Assembly (NCBI RefSeq): GCF_005153485.1
Contig: NZ_CP039740.1
Span: 3,041,001-3,105,000 of the forward strand
Source of the DNA: Pseudolabrys sp. FHR47
GTDB lineage: Bacteria > Pseudomonadota > Alphaproteobacteria > Rhizobiales > Xanthobacteraceae
Length of the DNA: 64,000 nt
Direction: 5' to 3'
The translations under genes were made by a program, and so were the position numbers. Positions 44,102 to 52,685 of the stretch are shown here, in pieces; positions within the stretch are counted from its first letter, which is position 1, and every line of letters starts with the position of its first letter. Under the pieces are notes generated by a model. That model had not been told where the DNA came from. It worked only from the letters and a program-made list of their open reading frames with translations, and searched no databases.

Positions 44102-45226
44102 CTATGCCGCCTCGAGCGGAACGTCGCTCGCCGAATAGCCGTAGACCCAGTCGGCGTTGCCGCCCTGCTTCAGCCATTCATTGCCGCGCGAGCCGATCTG
44201 CACCTTGGCGGTGCGCTCCTTGCGCGCGTTCTCATAGCGCTTGAAGGCGTCGGCGATGCCGGCGTCGCCGGCCCCGCGCAGGGCACGGCCGAGCACCACC
44301 GCATCCTCGATCGCCATGCAGGCGCCCTGCGCCATAAACGGCACCATCGGATGGCAGGCGTCGCCCAGCAATGTCGTGCGGCCGACCGACCATTGCGGTA
44401 GCGGCTCGCGGATATAGAGCGCCGACTTGGTGACGCTGTCGCAGGCGTCGAGCAAGGCGCGCGCTTCCGGATGGAAGCCGGCATAGGCACGGCGCAATTC
44501 CTCGACATCGCCTTCCATGGTCCAGGATTCGTGACGCCAGTCGTCCTGCGCCGTGGTGGCGAAGATGAAGGTCTCGCGGCCGCGGTTCAGCGGAAACGTC
44601 ACGATCTGCAAATCGGGCGTCGGGCCCCACCATTTGGTGAAGGCGTCGAGGTTCGGCACGTTCAGCTTGCTGCGATCGACCACCGCCCGGTACGACACCA
44701 GGCCGGTGAACTGCGGATGTTCGGGGCCGAACATGGCTGTGCGCGTCGGCGAGTGGATGCCGTCGGCGCCGACCAGCGCATCGACCGTGCGCGTCTCGCC
44801 ATTGGCAAAGCGAACCGAGGGCCGCTCGCCGCGAAGGTCGATCGCCGCGACGCGGTAGCCGAGCTTGATGATATCGTCCGGCAACTGTCGGCGTAGAGCC
44901 TGCAGCAGATCGGCTCGGTGGATGGTCAATTGTGGCGCGCCGTACTTCTCCTCGGCGGCCTTCGCCATCTCGAGCCGCGAGGTCTCCTCGCCCGTGTCCC
45001 AGGTCCGGCTGATGCGGTGTGTCGGCCGCGCCGCGGTCTCCTGCAGATCCTCGAAGACGCCGAGGCTCTTCAGCGCCGCCACGGCGTTGGGCGTGAGGTT
45101 GATGTCGGCGCCGACGCGCTTGTAGTCCGAGGCCTGCTCGTAGACTTCGACTTCATGGCCGGCCTGGCGCAGCGCGATCGCCGCCGCCAGGCCACCAATG
45201 CCGCCGCCGTTGATGCCGAACTTCAT
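44102..45226 (-). CDS. FAD-dependent aromatic monooxygenase (salicylate hydroxylase/NicC-like)
   Basis: This 374-residue group A flavoprotein monooxygenase has the N-terminal FAD fingerprint INGGGIGGLAAAIALRQAG, the DG motif LVGADGIHSPTR and the second FAD motif LLGDACHPMVPFMAQGACMAIEDAV. It ends GGNADWVYGYSASDVPLE, which resembles 6-hydroxynicotinate 3-monooxygenase NicC and salicylate hydroxylases. Such enzymes hydroxylate an ortho or ipso carbon, sometimes with decarboxylation. It is the last gene of the minus-strand operon of iclR, cupin, VOC and SDR, which points to aromatic or pyridine acid catabolism. Exact substrate unknown. Confidence 0.88.
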   Translation of the reverse strand: MKFGINGGGIGGLAAAIALRQAGHEVEVYEQASDYKRVGADINLTPNAVAALKSLGVFEDLQETAARPTHRISRTWDTGEETSRLEMAKAAEEKYGAPQLTIHRADLLQALRRQLPDDIIKLGYRVAAIDLRGERPSVRFANGETRTVDALVGADGIHSPTRTAMFGPEHPQFTGLVSYRAVVDRSKLNVPNLDAFTKWWGPTPDLQIVTFPLNRGRETFIFATTAQDDWRHESWTMEGDVEELRRAYAGFHPEARALLDACDSVTKSALYIREPLPQWSVGRTTLLGDACHPMVPFMAQGACMAIEDAVVLGRALRGAGDAGIADAFKRYENARKERTAKVQIGSRGNEWLKQGGNADWVYGYSASDVPLEAA

Positions 45227-45237
45227 GACTACCCCCG

Positions 45238-46002
45238 TCAGTGCATGGAAAAGCCGCCGTCGACCGCGAGGGTCTGGGCCGTGATGAACTTTGAATCATC
45301 GGACAACAGAAACGCCACCGCGCCGTCGAGATCGTCGGGCTGCTGCGTGCGCTTGAGGATGGTGCGCTCGGCATAATCAGCCCAGCGCGTCTGCGGAATG
45401 TCCTTGGTCGCCTCACCCATGGTCAGGCCTGGCAGCAGGCAATTGACGCGGATCATCCGCTCGCCGAACTCACGCGCCAGCGAGCGCGTCATGCCGACGA
45501 TCGCCGATTTGCTGGTGACGTAATGCAGCAGTCTCGGCGGCCCCCAGTAGATCGTGTCCGATGACACGGTGACGATCGAGCCGCCGTTCTTCATCAACGG
45601 CCCGATAGCACGCACGGTCAGCCAGGTGCCGCGAACGTTGATCGCCATCATGCGGTCCCAGGCTTCGACCGTGATCTCGTCGAAGGTCTTGCCGCCGACA
45701 TTGTTGGCCCAGCCGGCATTGGCGACGAGGCCGTGAATGCCGTCGCAATCCCGTGCGGCTTCCCGCGCCATCGCCGCGACCGATGCCTCGGACGAGATGT
45801 CCGTTTGAACGAAGCGCGCGGCAAGACCGGCGTCATGCAACTTCTTCTCGGCCTCGGCGCCGCTCACCGGATCAATCTCCGCGATGATGACGCTGGCGCC
45901 TTCGCGAGCCAATCGCTCGGCAAAGGCAAAACCGAGGCCACGGCCCGCCCCTGTCACCACAATCCGTTTGCCGGCAAAGCGCTGTGTCATGGACTCACTC
46001 AA
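45238..46002 (-). CDS. Short-chain dehydrogenase/reductase
   Basis: This 254-residue classical SDR has TGxxxGxG as TGAGRGLGFAFAERL, NAG as VANAGWANN, and a complete tetrad including YVTSK (HYVTSKSAIVGMTRSLAREFGE). The start ATG at 46002 overlaps the stop of the upstream unknown gene. It would oxidise or reduce a hydroxyl or dihydrodiol intermediate with NAD(P). It belongs to the aromatic-type operon and directly precedes the FAD monooxygenase gene. Confidence 0.88.
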   Translation of the reverse strand: MSESMTQRFAGKRIVVTGAGRGLGFAFAERLAREGASVIIAEIDPVSGAEAEKKLHDAGLAARFVQTDISSEASVAAMAREAARDCDGIHGLVANAGWANNVGGKTFDEITVEAWDRMMAINVRGTWLTVRAIGPLMKNGGSIVTVSSDTIYWGPPRLLHYVTSKSAIVGMTRSLAREFGERMIRVNCLLPGLTMGEATKDIPQTRWADYAERTILKRTQQPDDLDGAVAFLLSDDSKFITAQTLAVDGGFSMH

Positions 46003-46376
46003 ATGCGGTCTTCTTCAGTGCCGAGAGCGTACTGAAAATAGTCGTTCTGCGCGCGGTCGTAGAGCGTAACCGAGGAGCCGCCGCCGGCGCGTCCGAAGAA
46101 CGGCTCGCCGCCAGGACGTTCGATACCTTCGAACAGAATGTCGCCGATCAGCGTCAATTCGATCGGCTCCGACCCATCCGGCAGAACGATGGCACTGCCA
46201 CGGCTGCGGATGATCATGCCGGTCTCGACATCGACAAAGCCATCGACCGCCGGCTCAATGGCAAAAGTCTCGCCAGTGCCGAGCGAATGAACGCGCGAAG
46301 GAATGCGCCCCGAGCGCCGCCGATGCGCTTCCACCGCCACGATGCGCCGTAGGTCGTGCCGCATGTTCGCCCTCAC
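45999..46376 (-). CDS. Uncharacterised small protein in aromatic operon
   Basis: This 125-residue protein was not recognised. A basic N terminus (RRIVAVEAHRRRSGRIPSRVHSL) precedes a beta-rich middle with DGFVDVETGMIIRSRGSAIVLPDG and SEPIELTLIGDILFEGIERPGG; the end is acidic and aromatic (FFGRAGGGSSVTLYDRAQNDYFQYAL). The start and stop overlap the neighbours by ATGA on both sides, so it is a real, coupled gene. No catalytic motif or signal peptide is seen; the beta pattern could be a small cupin- or OB-like fold, but this is a guess. Confidence 0.7.
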   Translation of the reverse strand: MRANMRHDLRRIVAVEAHRRRSGRIPSRVHSLGTGETFAIEPAVDGFVDVETGMIIRSRGSAIVLPDGSEPIELTLIGDILFEGIERPGGEPFFGRAGGGSSVTLYDRAQNDYFQYALGTEEDRI

Positions 46377-47323
46377 GCGTGTCCGCGGCCGCTTTTATCG
46401 ATACCTTGAGCCTGTCGGCGCGTCGTGCCGTCAATGCCGCCGACGATGGCCCATTCGGCGAATAGCTCGGGCTTGCGCTCGAACGTGCTCGACTTCCAGC
46501 CTTCGTCGCAGAAATCCTCGTCAGCGTAATATTCGAGCGGCGCAGCGAGCGGGTTCTCGAAGTACCAGAAATAAGCCGATGAGATCGGATGACGACCCGG
46601 GCCAATTTCCGTCTTCCAGCCCTTCTTGGCCATAGCGATGCCGCCGCCGATGAGTTCGTGGATATCGGTGACTGTGAAGGCAACGTGATTGATGCCGGGC
46701 TTGCCGGGGCGGTTGAGGACGAATGTATTGTGGTGGTCGCCTATCTTCTGGCAGCGCATGAAGACGCCGTGTCCCGGATATTCGTCGCTGATCGAGAAGC
46801 CCATCTTCTCGGTATAGAAGGCGCGCATCGCAGCGAAGTCGCTGGCGAACAGGACAACATGACCGATATTGATCGGATGCGCCTGATCGTGGATTGGCGA
46901 GCGCTTGTTGACGCGATTGTGAGAACCCGGCGCGTTCGGCAAGGTTGGCTCGACCTTGAACGGCGTACGCTTGGTGACGCGGAAGGCGAGACTCATGCCG
47001 TTCGGGTCGGTGACGCGCGGCAGGCCATCGGCACCGATCTTGTAGCTCGGCAGCGTCTTCAGCCGTGCCAGGGTCTCGTCGAGTTCCGCCTGGTTGGCGG
47101 CGCCCCAGATCACTTCGCGGACCGTCTTGCCGCCTTCGATCGCCGGTGGCAGATCGGGCGCATCGATCGGGCGGGCGATGGCTTCGGCGCCGTCGCGGGT
47201 GCGATAGATGAGCTTGTCGGCGCCGGCGCTGACCTCGGTCAACCCCCAGTCGGCGAGGAAGCGCTTGGCTTCCGCCATATTTTCAACGCCGAAAACGACG
47301 GCATCGATACCCATCAGCGACAT
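46373..47323 (-). CDS. VOC-family dioxygenase-like protein (two-domain, extradiol type)
   Basis: These 316 residues form two VOC domains. The second holds a complete metal triad in the extradiol dioxygenase order: His155 (INIGHVVLF), His213 (INHVAFTV) and Glu264 (PLEYYADED). That is the arrangement of ring-cleaving type I extradiol dioxygenases, although it could be a glyoxalase-like isomerase. It is coupled to the unknown gene by ATGA. In this operon, after a hydroxylating flavoprotein, a ring-cleavage role is plausible. Confidence 0.83.
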   Translation of the reverse strand: MSLMGIDAVVFGVENMAEAKRFLADWGLTEVSAGADKLIYRTRDGAEAIARPIDAPDLPPAIEGGKTVREVIWGAANQAELDETLARLKTLPSYKIGADGLPRVTDPNGMSLAFRVTKRTPFKVEPTLPNAPGSHNRVNKRSPIHDQAHPINIGHVVLFASDFAAMRAFYTEKMGFSISDEYPGHGVFMRCQKIGDHHNTFVLNRPGKPGINHVAFTVTDIHELIGGGIAMAKKGWKTEIGPGRHPISSAYFWYFENPLAAPLEYYADEDFCDEGWKSSTFERKPELFAEWAIVGGIDGTTRRQAQGIDKSGRGHA

Positions 47324-47420
47324 CTTCTAAACTCCCTCGTCCCGGCCGGTCCGGATACAGCAACAAGTTCGAACGGCCGCCGCCACATCGAGCGGCAGCC
47401 GCTGAAGCATTTTAGCGGAT

Positions 47421-47945
47421 TTAGCCGCGCTTGACCTTGGCCAGTGGATGATCCGGCGGATAGGTCGGCGTGATCGGCTTCGGCGAACCGATCATCACCA
47501 TCATGATCGCGTCTTCCTCGCCGATGTTGATTTCGCCACGATAGACGCCGGGCGGCACCGAGACGCAGTCCCGCTCATTGAGGATGGTTTCAAAATATTC
47601 GCCGTCCTTCTCGACCATGACCTTGATCTTGCCGCGCAGCACGAAGAACACTTCTTCGGCGTCGACATGCAAATGCATCGGGCCTTCGCCGCCGGCCGGA
47701 ATGATCATATTCGACAGCGTGAAGTGTTCGGCAGGGATGACGTTCGTGTCCTTGGCGACGCCGGTGCCACCGGTGCCGATGAAGCGCTTCTGCGCGCGGC
47801 GGTACTTCGGATCGAAGTCGGCCTGGAACTTGAGCGCATTCCAGTCATAGGGACGGTCCGAAACGCGAGCGACGCGGCTCTTCATCCACTCTTCAAAGGT
47901 CGCGCCTTCGGGGCGGTCCCAGGACCGGCGGGTCATATCATCCAT
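47421..47945 (-). CDS. Cupin-domain protein
   Basis: This 174-residue single cupin has a metal motif HLHVDAEEVFFVLRG (His91, His93, Glu97 or Glu98), with a later stretch NERDCVSVPPGVYRGEINIG in the second motif region. The last conserved His is not obvious. The N-terminal 60 residues are unlike common cupins. Roles could be ring-cleavage dioxygenase, isomerase or ligand binding. The start follows SD-like GGAG. It lies 97 bp upstream of the VOC gene and 42 bp downstream of the IclR gene. Confidence 0.82.
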   Translation of the reverse strand: MDDMTRRSWDRPEGATFEEWMKSRVARVSDRPYDWNALKFQADFDPKYRRAQKRFIGTGGTGVAKDTNVIPAEHFTLSNMIIPAGGEGPMHLHVDAEEVFFVLRGKIKVMVEKDGEYFETILNERDCVSVPPGVYRGEINIGEEDAIMMVMIGSPKPITPTYPPDHPLAKVKRG

Positions 47946-47987
47946 CTCTGAACTCCTTTATAACCGGGTGAACTCATGTACTGGTCG

Positions 47988-48863
47988 TCAACGTGCCGAG
48001 TGACGCGGCTGCGTCGCTCCGGCACCATCCACTTCGCCTTCGGCCTTGAAGCCAAGGTCTCGTGAGATCGCCTGCGCCGTCGCTACCACTTCCGCCATGA
48101 GCGGACCTTGCAAGTCCGTTTCGGTGGTCAGGAGAGCGACGGCCGAAATGTTGATGGCGGCGACGATCTTGCCGCTGGTGTCGCGCACCGGGGCCGCGAC
48201 GCTGGCGACGCCGGGCTCGTAGCCCGAATTCTGCACCACCACGCCATTGGCCCGATCGCTGGCGAGCTGCGCTTCGAGATCGGCCAGGCTGCCCTGCCCG
48301 CCTTCGCTGGAATAAGGCTGATCGCGATAGAGATCGCGCACTTCGTCGGAGCTCAGGCCCGACAGCAGAATACGGCCCATCGTAGTCGCGCGCGCCGGCA
48401 GCCGGGTCCCGACATGGACGGTGCTCGCGATGGAGCGCCGCGTGGCGACGCGAGCGAGATAGACGACATCGCGGCCTTGCAGTTCGCCGAGATGGGCCGA
48501 CCAGCCGGTGCGGTCGCGCAGGCGCACCAGATGCGGCGTCGCCACTTCGACCAGATCGCGCGACGCCAGATAGCCGTAACCGAGGCGCAGGACCTCGGGA
48601 CCCAGGGCGTAGGTCTTGGTGTCGGCGTCGAAGACGACAAAGCCCAAATGGCCAAGCGTGAAAAGCAGCCGGTACGCCGAGGATCGCGTCACGCCGAGCG
48701 CCGCGGCAACTTCCGACAACGTGAGACCGCGGGTTTCGCCCGACAGTCGCTGCAGAATCGTCAAGCCGCGAATAAGGGCCGGCACGAGATAGCGCTCATC
48801 ACTCTGCGCGCTTGAAGCGCCGCTGAGCGTTGAATTTTCGGGCGAAGTCTCGTGCTTGGCCAT
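47988..48863 (-). CDS. IclR-family transcriptional regulator
   Basis: This 291-residue regulator has an N-terminal winged helix (LVPALIRGLTILQRLSGETRGLTLSEVAAALGVTRSSAYRLLF) and a C-terminal GAF-like effector domain (LARVATRRSIASTVHVGTRLPARATTMGRILLS). The start is ambiguous (ATG 48863 or ATG 48872; no clear ribosome-binding site). IclR proteins often activate aromatic degradation operons. It is encoded first in the minus-strand operon and divergent from the NMT1-type importer, so one region can control both. Confidence 0.87.
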   Translation of the reverse strand: MAKHETSPENSTLSGASSAQSDERYLVPALIRGLTILQRLSGETRGLTLSEVAAALGVTRSSAYRLLFTLGHLGFVVFDADTKTYALGPEVLRLGYGYLASRDLVEVATPHLVRLRDRTGWSAHLGELQGRDVVYLARVATRRSIASTVHVGTRLPARATTMGRILLSGLSSDEVRDLYRDQPYSSEGGQGSLADLEAQLASDRANGVVVQNSGYEPGVASVAAPVRDTSGKIVAAINISAVALLTTETDLQGPLMAEVVATAQAISRDLGFKAEGEVDGAGATQPRHSAR

Positions 48864-49117
48864 GCGCGGCATTCGATTTGTTGCGCTAATGAAACAACGT
48901 ATACCAGATAAAACTATTTCTTGGGAAGCAGAAAATACAGGCAGCTTGAAAAGCCTCTTTGATCGCCGTTGTAGACAAAGACACGACACTTCAAAACGCC
49001 ATATAAAATCGCATTGCACTGCAAATAAATGGTGCAGCGCACGATGAAATTTCGATCATCGAGCCGATTGACTCGCTCCATGTTCAGATGCGAGCTTGTT
49101 TAAATTACGAACTAGAA

Positions 49118-49131
49118 GTTCACATTTGAAC
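49118..49131. promoter_or_regulatory. Small inverted repeat upstream of importer operon
   Basis: GTTCA-CATT-TGAAC lies 19 bp before the ATPase start, in a 287-bp AT-rich gap between divergent operons. It could be an IclR operator. A few short repeats (TTGTTTAAATTACGAAC) surround it. No gene is seen in the gap. Support is weak. Confidence 0.25.
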
Positions 49132-49150
49132 AACGCGGAGAAGACGCAAG

Positions 49151-49945
49151 GTGCTGGGGACCTCGACCGTTCTTGAGCTGCGTGACGTGGCCCGCCGCTT
49201 CCCCGGCCGATCCGCCGGTGCGCCGCCCTTCACGGCCGTCCGCAATCTGTCCTTCAATGTCGGCGAAGGTGAATTCGTCTCGGTCGTCGGACCGTCCGGC
49301 TGCGGCAAGAGCACTCTGCTCAATCTCGTCGCGGGTCTCGACCAGCCGAGTGAAGGCACCGTCTCGTTGCACGGTGTGGAGGTGACGGGTCCGAGTTCGC
49401 ATGTAGGCTTCATGCTCCAGAAGGACCTGCTGCTGCCCTGGCGGACGGTCCTCCACAATGTGGAGTTCGGCCTCGAAGCGCGCGACATGCCGCCGGCCGA
49501 GCGCCGCGAACGCGCGCTGCGCGAGCTCAAGCGCTGCCGCCTGACCGAATTCGCCGATCGCTACCCGTACCAGATCTCCGGCGGCCAGCGGCAGCGCGCG
49601 GCGCTGGCCCGCACGCTCGCCATCAATCCCGATGTGGTGCTGCTCGACGAGCCGTTCTCCGCGCTCGATGCGCAGACTAAGCTGGTGCTGCAAAAGAGCT
49701 TCGCCGCGACCATCGCCGGATCGAATCTGACCACGCTGCTCATCACCCACGACCTGTCCGAAGCCGTGGCGATGTCGGACCGCATCCTGGTCATGAGCGA
49801 CGGACCCGGCCGCATCATCGAAGAGATCGATGTCGGCCTGCCCGACCGCGACAATCCTATTGCCCGCGCCGCCACGCCGCGCGCCAGCGAAATCGTCAAG
49901 CATCTCTTCCACGCCCTGCATCTCGGCGAGCGCGAGGATGCATAA
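49151..49945 (+). CDS. ABC transporter ATP-binding protein (TauB/SsuB/NrtD-like)
   Basis: This 264-residue ATPase from the GTG at 49151 (GGAG about 10 bases before) has Walker A GPSGCGKST, the typical PSSHVGFMLQKDLLLPWRTVLHNVEFGLE Q-loop region, signature ISGGQRQRA and Walker B VLLDEPFSALD. It belongs to the nitrate/sulfonate/taurine-type importers, which also bring in aromatic acids, pyrimidines and thiamine precursors. First gene of a long plus-strand operon. Confidence 0.92.
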   Translation: MLGTSTVLELRDVARRFPGRSAGAPPFTAVRNLSFNVGEGEFVSVVGPSGCGKSTLLNLVAGLDQPSEGTVSLHGVEVTGPSSHVGFMLQKDLLLPWRTVLHNVEFGLEARDMPPAERRERALRELKRCRLTEFADRYPYQISGGQRQRAALARTLAINPDVVLLDEPFSALDAQTKLVLQKSFAATIAGSNLTTLLITHDLSEAVAMSDRILVMSDGPGRIIEEIDVGLPDRDNPIARAATPRASEIVKHLFHALHLGEREDA

Positions 49946-50005
49946 CGACAACCGCCTTCACATTGCCAACCGCCATTTAAGTCAACGCAAGGGGAGTTCA
50001 CTGAC

Positions 50006-50983
50006 ATGAAGATCACGCGTCGCGCCGCACTTGGCGGTCTCATTGCCACCGCCGCCATCCGCCCGGCTTTCGCCGCGCCGGAAAAGATCACCTATCTGTT
50101 CCCGGCGCCGAGCTTCCTGCCGGCCTTCCTGCCATTCCAACTGGCGCTGAAGCGCGGCTACTACGCCAAGAACAACGTCGAAGTGACGTTCCAGACCGGC
50201 AAAGGCGGCGCTGACGTCGCGCAGCAGGTCGGAGCCGGCAATGCCGATATCGGCGGCGGCCTCGGCGAAACTTCGATGATCGTCCGGCCGAACGGCCTGC
50301 CCGTGCGCGCCGTCGCGCAGCTCGGCTCGCACCCGCTGTTCACGCTTGTCACCCGCAAGGAAGTCGGCCTGAAGGGTTTCGCCGACCTCAAGGGCAAGAA
50401 GCTTGGCGTCATCGGCTATCAGGACACCGGCTACTATGCCCTGCTCGCCGTGCTGGCCGCCAACGGCATCAAGCGCGACGATCTGCAAATCCAGGCGGTA
50501 GGCCCAGCCGGCGTGACCCAGCTCATGATCGCCAAGTCGCTCGACGGCATCATGGCCGTCCCGGAATGGGCGGTGGCGATCGAGGCCGGCGGCGTGCCGC
50601 TGGATTACTTCCCGATCGAAAAGACCTTCCCGGCGATGGCGCAGGCCATCCTCACCTCGGACAAGATGGTCAAGGAACGCCCGGCCGCCGTCGGCGGCTT
50701 CGTCAAGGCCGTGCTTCAGGCCGTGCGCGACAGCATGGCCGACCCGGTCGCCGCGGCGAAGGATTATGTCGCCCAGGTGCCGCAGCACACCGGCAAGGAA
50801 AAAGAGATCGAGACCATCCTGAACCGCTACGTGAAGGAAGTTTACGCCACCACGCCGGCGTCGGCGCTCGGCACCTTCGATCCCAAGCGGATCAAGCTGG
50901 TGCAGGACTTCTACGTCCAGAACAAAATCATCCAGTCGGCCGTGCCGGTGGAAGATCTCTACACCAACCAGTTTGTGTCATGA
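50006..50983 (+). CDS. NMT1/TauA-type ABC transporter substrate-binding protein (Tat signal)
   Basis: This 325-residue protein from ATG 50006 (AGGGGAG about 9 bases before) has an N terminus MKITRRAALGGLIATAAIRPAFA, which looks like a twin-arginine signal (RR followed by a hydrophobic stretch and AFA). The mature part carries NMT1/TauA traits (GKGGADVAQQVGAGNADIGGGLGETSM). It should feed the NMT1-type importer encoded by the flanking genes. The stop overlaps the permease ATG at 50980. Confidence 0.9.
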   Translation: MKITRRAALGGLIATAAIRPAFAAPEKITYLFPAPSFLPAFLPFQLALKRGYYAKNNVEVTFQTGKGGADVAQQVGAGNADIGGGLGETSMIVRPNGLPVRAVAQLGSHPLFTLVTRKEVGLKGFADLKGKKLGVIGYQDTGYYALLAVLAANGIKRDDLQIQAVGPAGVTQLMIAKSLDGIMAVPEWAVAIEAGGVPLDYFPIEKTFPAMAQAILTSDKMVKERPAAVGGFVKAVLQAVRDSMADPVAAAKDYVAQVPQHTGKEKEIETILNRYVKEVYATTPASALGTFDPKRIKLVQDFYVQNKIIQSAVPVEDLYTNQFVS

Positions 50984-51855
50984 CGTCTGCGGAGACGGCG
51001 ATGAGCAAATCCGCCAACGGTACCGCCACGCTGCAGCGCCCCGCGCTCGCCCCCTCCGGGGGGCGGCTATGGCGTCGCGGCTATGGCGTGCCGGCGGCCA
51101 GCATCGCCGTCGCCGTCGTTGTTCTTATCGCCTGGCAATATCTGCCGCCGATGCTCGGAGTGCCGAAATACATTATCCCCCGCGTCAGCGATCTGTATCT
51201 GGAAATGATCCGGCTCTGGAATCAGGAGAACCTGCTCAAGCACTTCATGTCCACGGCATCGATGTCGATCCTCGGCTTCGTGCTCGGCGGCCTGCTCGGC
51301 GCCGTCTTCGGCTACGCGCTCGGTTTGCTGCCGACCTGGGAGAAGGTGCTGTCGCCCTACATCCTGGCTCTGCAGATCGCGCCCAAGGTGGCCTTCGCGC
51401 CGCTGTTCATTCTGTGGTTCGGCTATAACGCCTGGCCGAAGCTGATCGTCACCATTCTCGTGGTGTTTTTCCCGATCCTGGTGAACGTCCTGCAGGCCAT
51501 GCGCATCATGGACCGCGATCTGATCAATCTGGCGCGCGCTTACAACATGAGCAAGACCAAGATCTTCTTCAAGGTTATGCTGCCGTTCTCGATGCCCAAT
51601 CTACTCGCCGGCCTGCGCATCGGCGCAACGCTCGCGGTGATCGGCATCACCGTCGGCGAGCTGGTCGGCGGCGAAATCGGTCTTGGCTACCTCATCAGCT
51701 TCGGCCAGGGCCAGGCCAACACCGCGATGGTGTTCGACGCCATCGCCCTGCTCACCGTGATCGGAATCGCGATGTACTGGGCGGTGACGGCGATCGAAAG
51801 CCGCATCCTGCACTATCTGCCGAAAGCGGCGGGCGCTCCCCCGGCCAAGCCATGA
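50980..51855 (+). CDS. ABC transporter permease (TauC/SsuC-like)
   Basis: This 291-residue permease from ATG 50980 overlaps the binding-protein stop (ATGA); another Met lies at 51001. A first helix (VPAASIAVAVVVLIAWQYLPP) is followed by the coupling segment NLARAYNMSKTKIFFKVMLPFSMPN. The subfamily and order (ATPase, binding protein, permease) are those of NMT1-type importers. The stop overlaps the hydrolase start. Confidence 0.9.
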   Translation: MTSAETAMSKSANGTATLQRPALAPSGGRLWRRGYGVPAASIAVAVVVLIAWQYLPPMLGVPKYIIPRVSDLYLEMIRLWNQENLLKHFMSTASMSILGFVLGGLLGAVFGYALGLLPTWEKVLSPYILALQIAPKVAFAPLFILWFGYNAWPKLIVTILVVFFPILVNVLQAMRIMDRDLINLARAYNMSKTKIFFKVMLPFSMPNLLAGLRIGATLAVIGITVGELVGGEIGLGYLISFGQGQANTAMVFDAIALLTVIGIAMYWAVTAIESRILHYLPKAAGAPPAKP

Positions 51856-52685
51856 CCCTCACCGCCAATATCTCGGACGTGGTGACAGGCCGCGAAGCGG
51901 GCATCGGCTACCTGCGCCGGCCTGGTACCAAGCGCGGCAAGTCGATCATGCTGCTGCATGGTATCGGCAGCAATGCCGGCAGTTTCGAACCGCTGTTCGA
52001 TGCACTGCCGGATGCGTTCGATGTAATCGCCTGGAACGCGCCCGGCTATGGCGGCTCGCGCTCGCTGGTGACGGCGTCCCCGCAACCCAATGATTATGCC
52101 GACGCCTTGCTCACCTTTTTCGACGTTCTCGATCTCGAATGCGTCACGCTGCTCGGCCATTCGCTCGGATGCCTGTTCGCCGCGAGCTTCGCCGCGCGCC
52201 ACCCCAAGCGTGTCAGTGCGCTCGCCCTGCTGTCGCCGGCGCTCGGCTATGGCGTCAAGCCTGGCGCGACGATGCCGGAAACAGTGCAAGGCCGTATCGA
52301 CGAATTGCGCGCGCTCGGTCCGCGCGACTTCGCCGCCAAACGCGCGGCGCGGCTTGTTTATCAGCCGGAGGTCAAGCCAGCGGTGCTCACCGCCGTGCGC
52401 GAGGCGATGGCGGCCGTCGATCCCGTCGGTTACATGCAGGCCGCGCGCGCGCTCGGCGCCGGCGATCTGCTGGCAGACGCAGCGGGCCTGTCGATGAACA
52501 CGCTCGTTGCGGTCGGCGTTCATGATGTCATCACACCGCCCGCCAATGCGCGCAAGCTTTACGACGCGCTGCCGCGCCCGGCCGGCTTCCATGAAATTCC
52601 CGACGCAGGCCATGCCCTGCCGCAGGAAAACCCGGCGGCCGTTGCGCGCCTGCTGGTCAACCTGATCGAGGCTTCCGATGCTTGA
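51852..52685 (+). CDS. Alpha/beta hydrolase
   Basis: This 277-residue hydrolase has the oxyanion motif HGIGSNAGSF, the nucleophile elbow LLGHSLGCL (Ser104), acid in GVHDVITPP (Asp225) and histidine in DAGHALPQE (His254): a complete triad. No signal peptide. It resembles ester hydrolases, C-C bond (meta-cleavage product) hydrolases and haloalkane-related enzymes; the triad does not separate these. It overlaps the permease by ATGA and the IclR gene by 8 bp. In this operon it may hydrolyse the imported ester or a ring-cleavage product. Confidence 0.86.
   Translation: MTLTANISDVVTGREAGIGYLRRPGTKRGKSIMLLHGIGSNAGSFEPLFDALPDAFDVIAWNAPGYGGSRSLVTASPQPNDYADALLTFFDVLDLECVTLLGHSLGCLFAASFAARHPKRVSALALLSPALGYGVKPGATMPETVQGRIDELRALGPRDFAAKRAARLVYQPEVKPAVLTAVREAMAAVDPVGYMQAARALGAGDLLADAAGLSMNTLVAVGVHDVITPPANARKLYDALPRPAGFHEIPDAGHALPQENPAAVARLLVNLIEASDA

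Noticed and set aside
46373..47323. VOC protein as a named catechol 2,3-dioxygenase
   Set aside because: The metal triad is complete, but glyoxalase-like and other VOC enzymes share it, so only the family is given.
47421..47945. Cupin as 3-hydroxyanthranilate 3,4-dioxygenase
   Set aside because: The length is similar (174), but the segment around HLHVDAEEVFFVLRG and the absence of the expected downstream motif and partner genes (decarboxylase) do not match.
48864..49150. Small gene in the gap between the two divergent catabolic operons
   Set aside because: Only short frames without ribosome-binding sites are seen; the AT-rich composition fits a promoter region.
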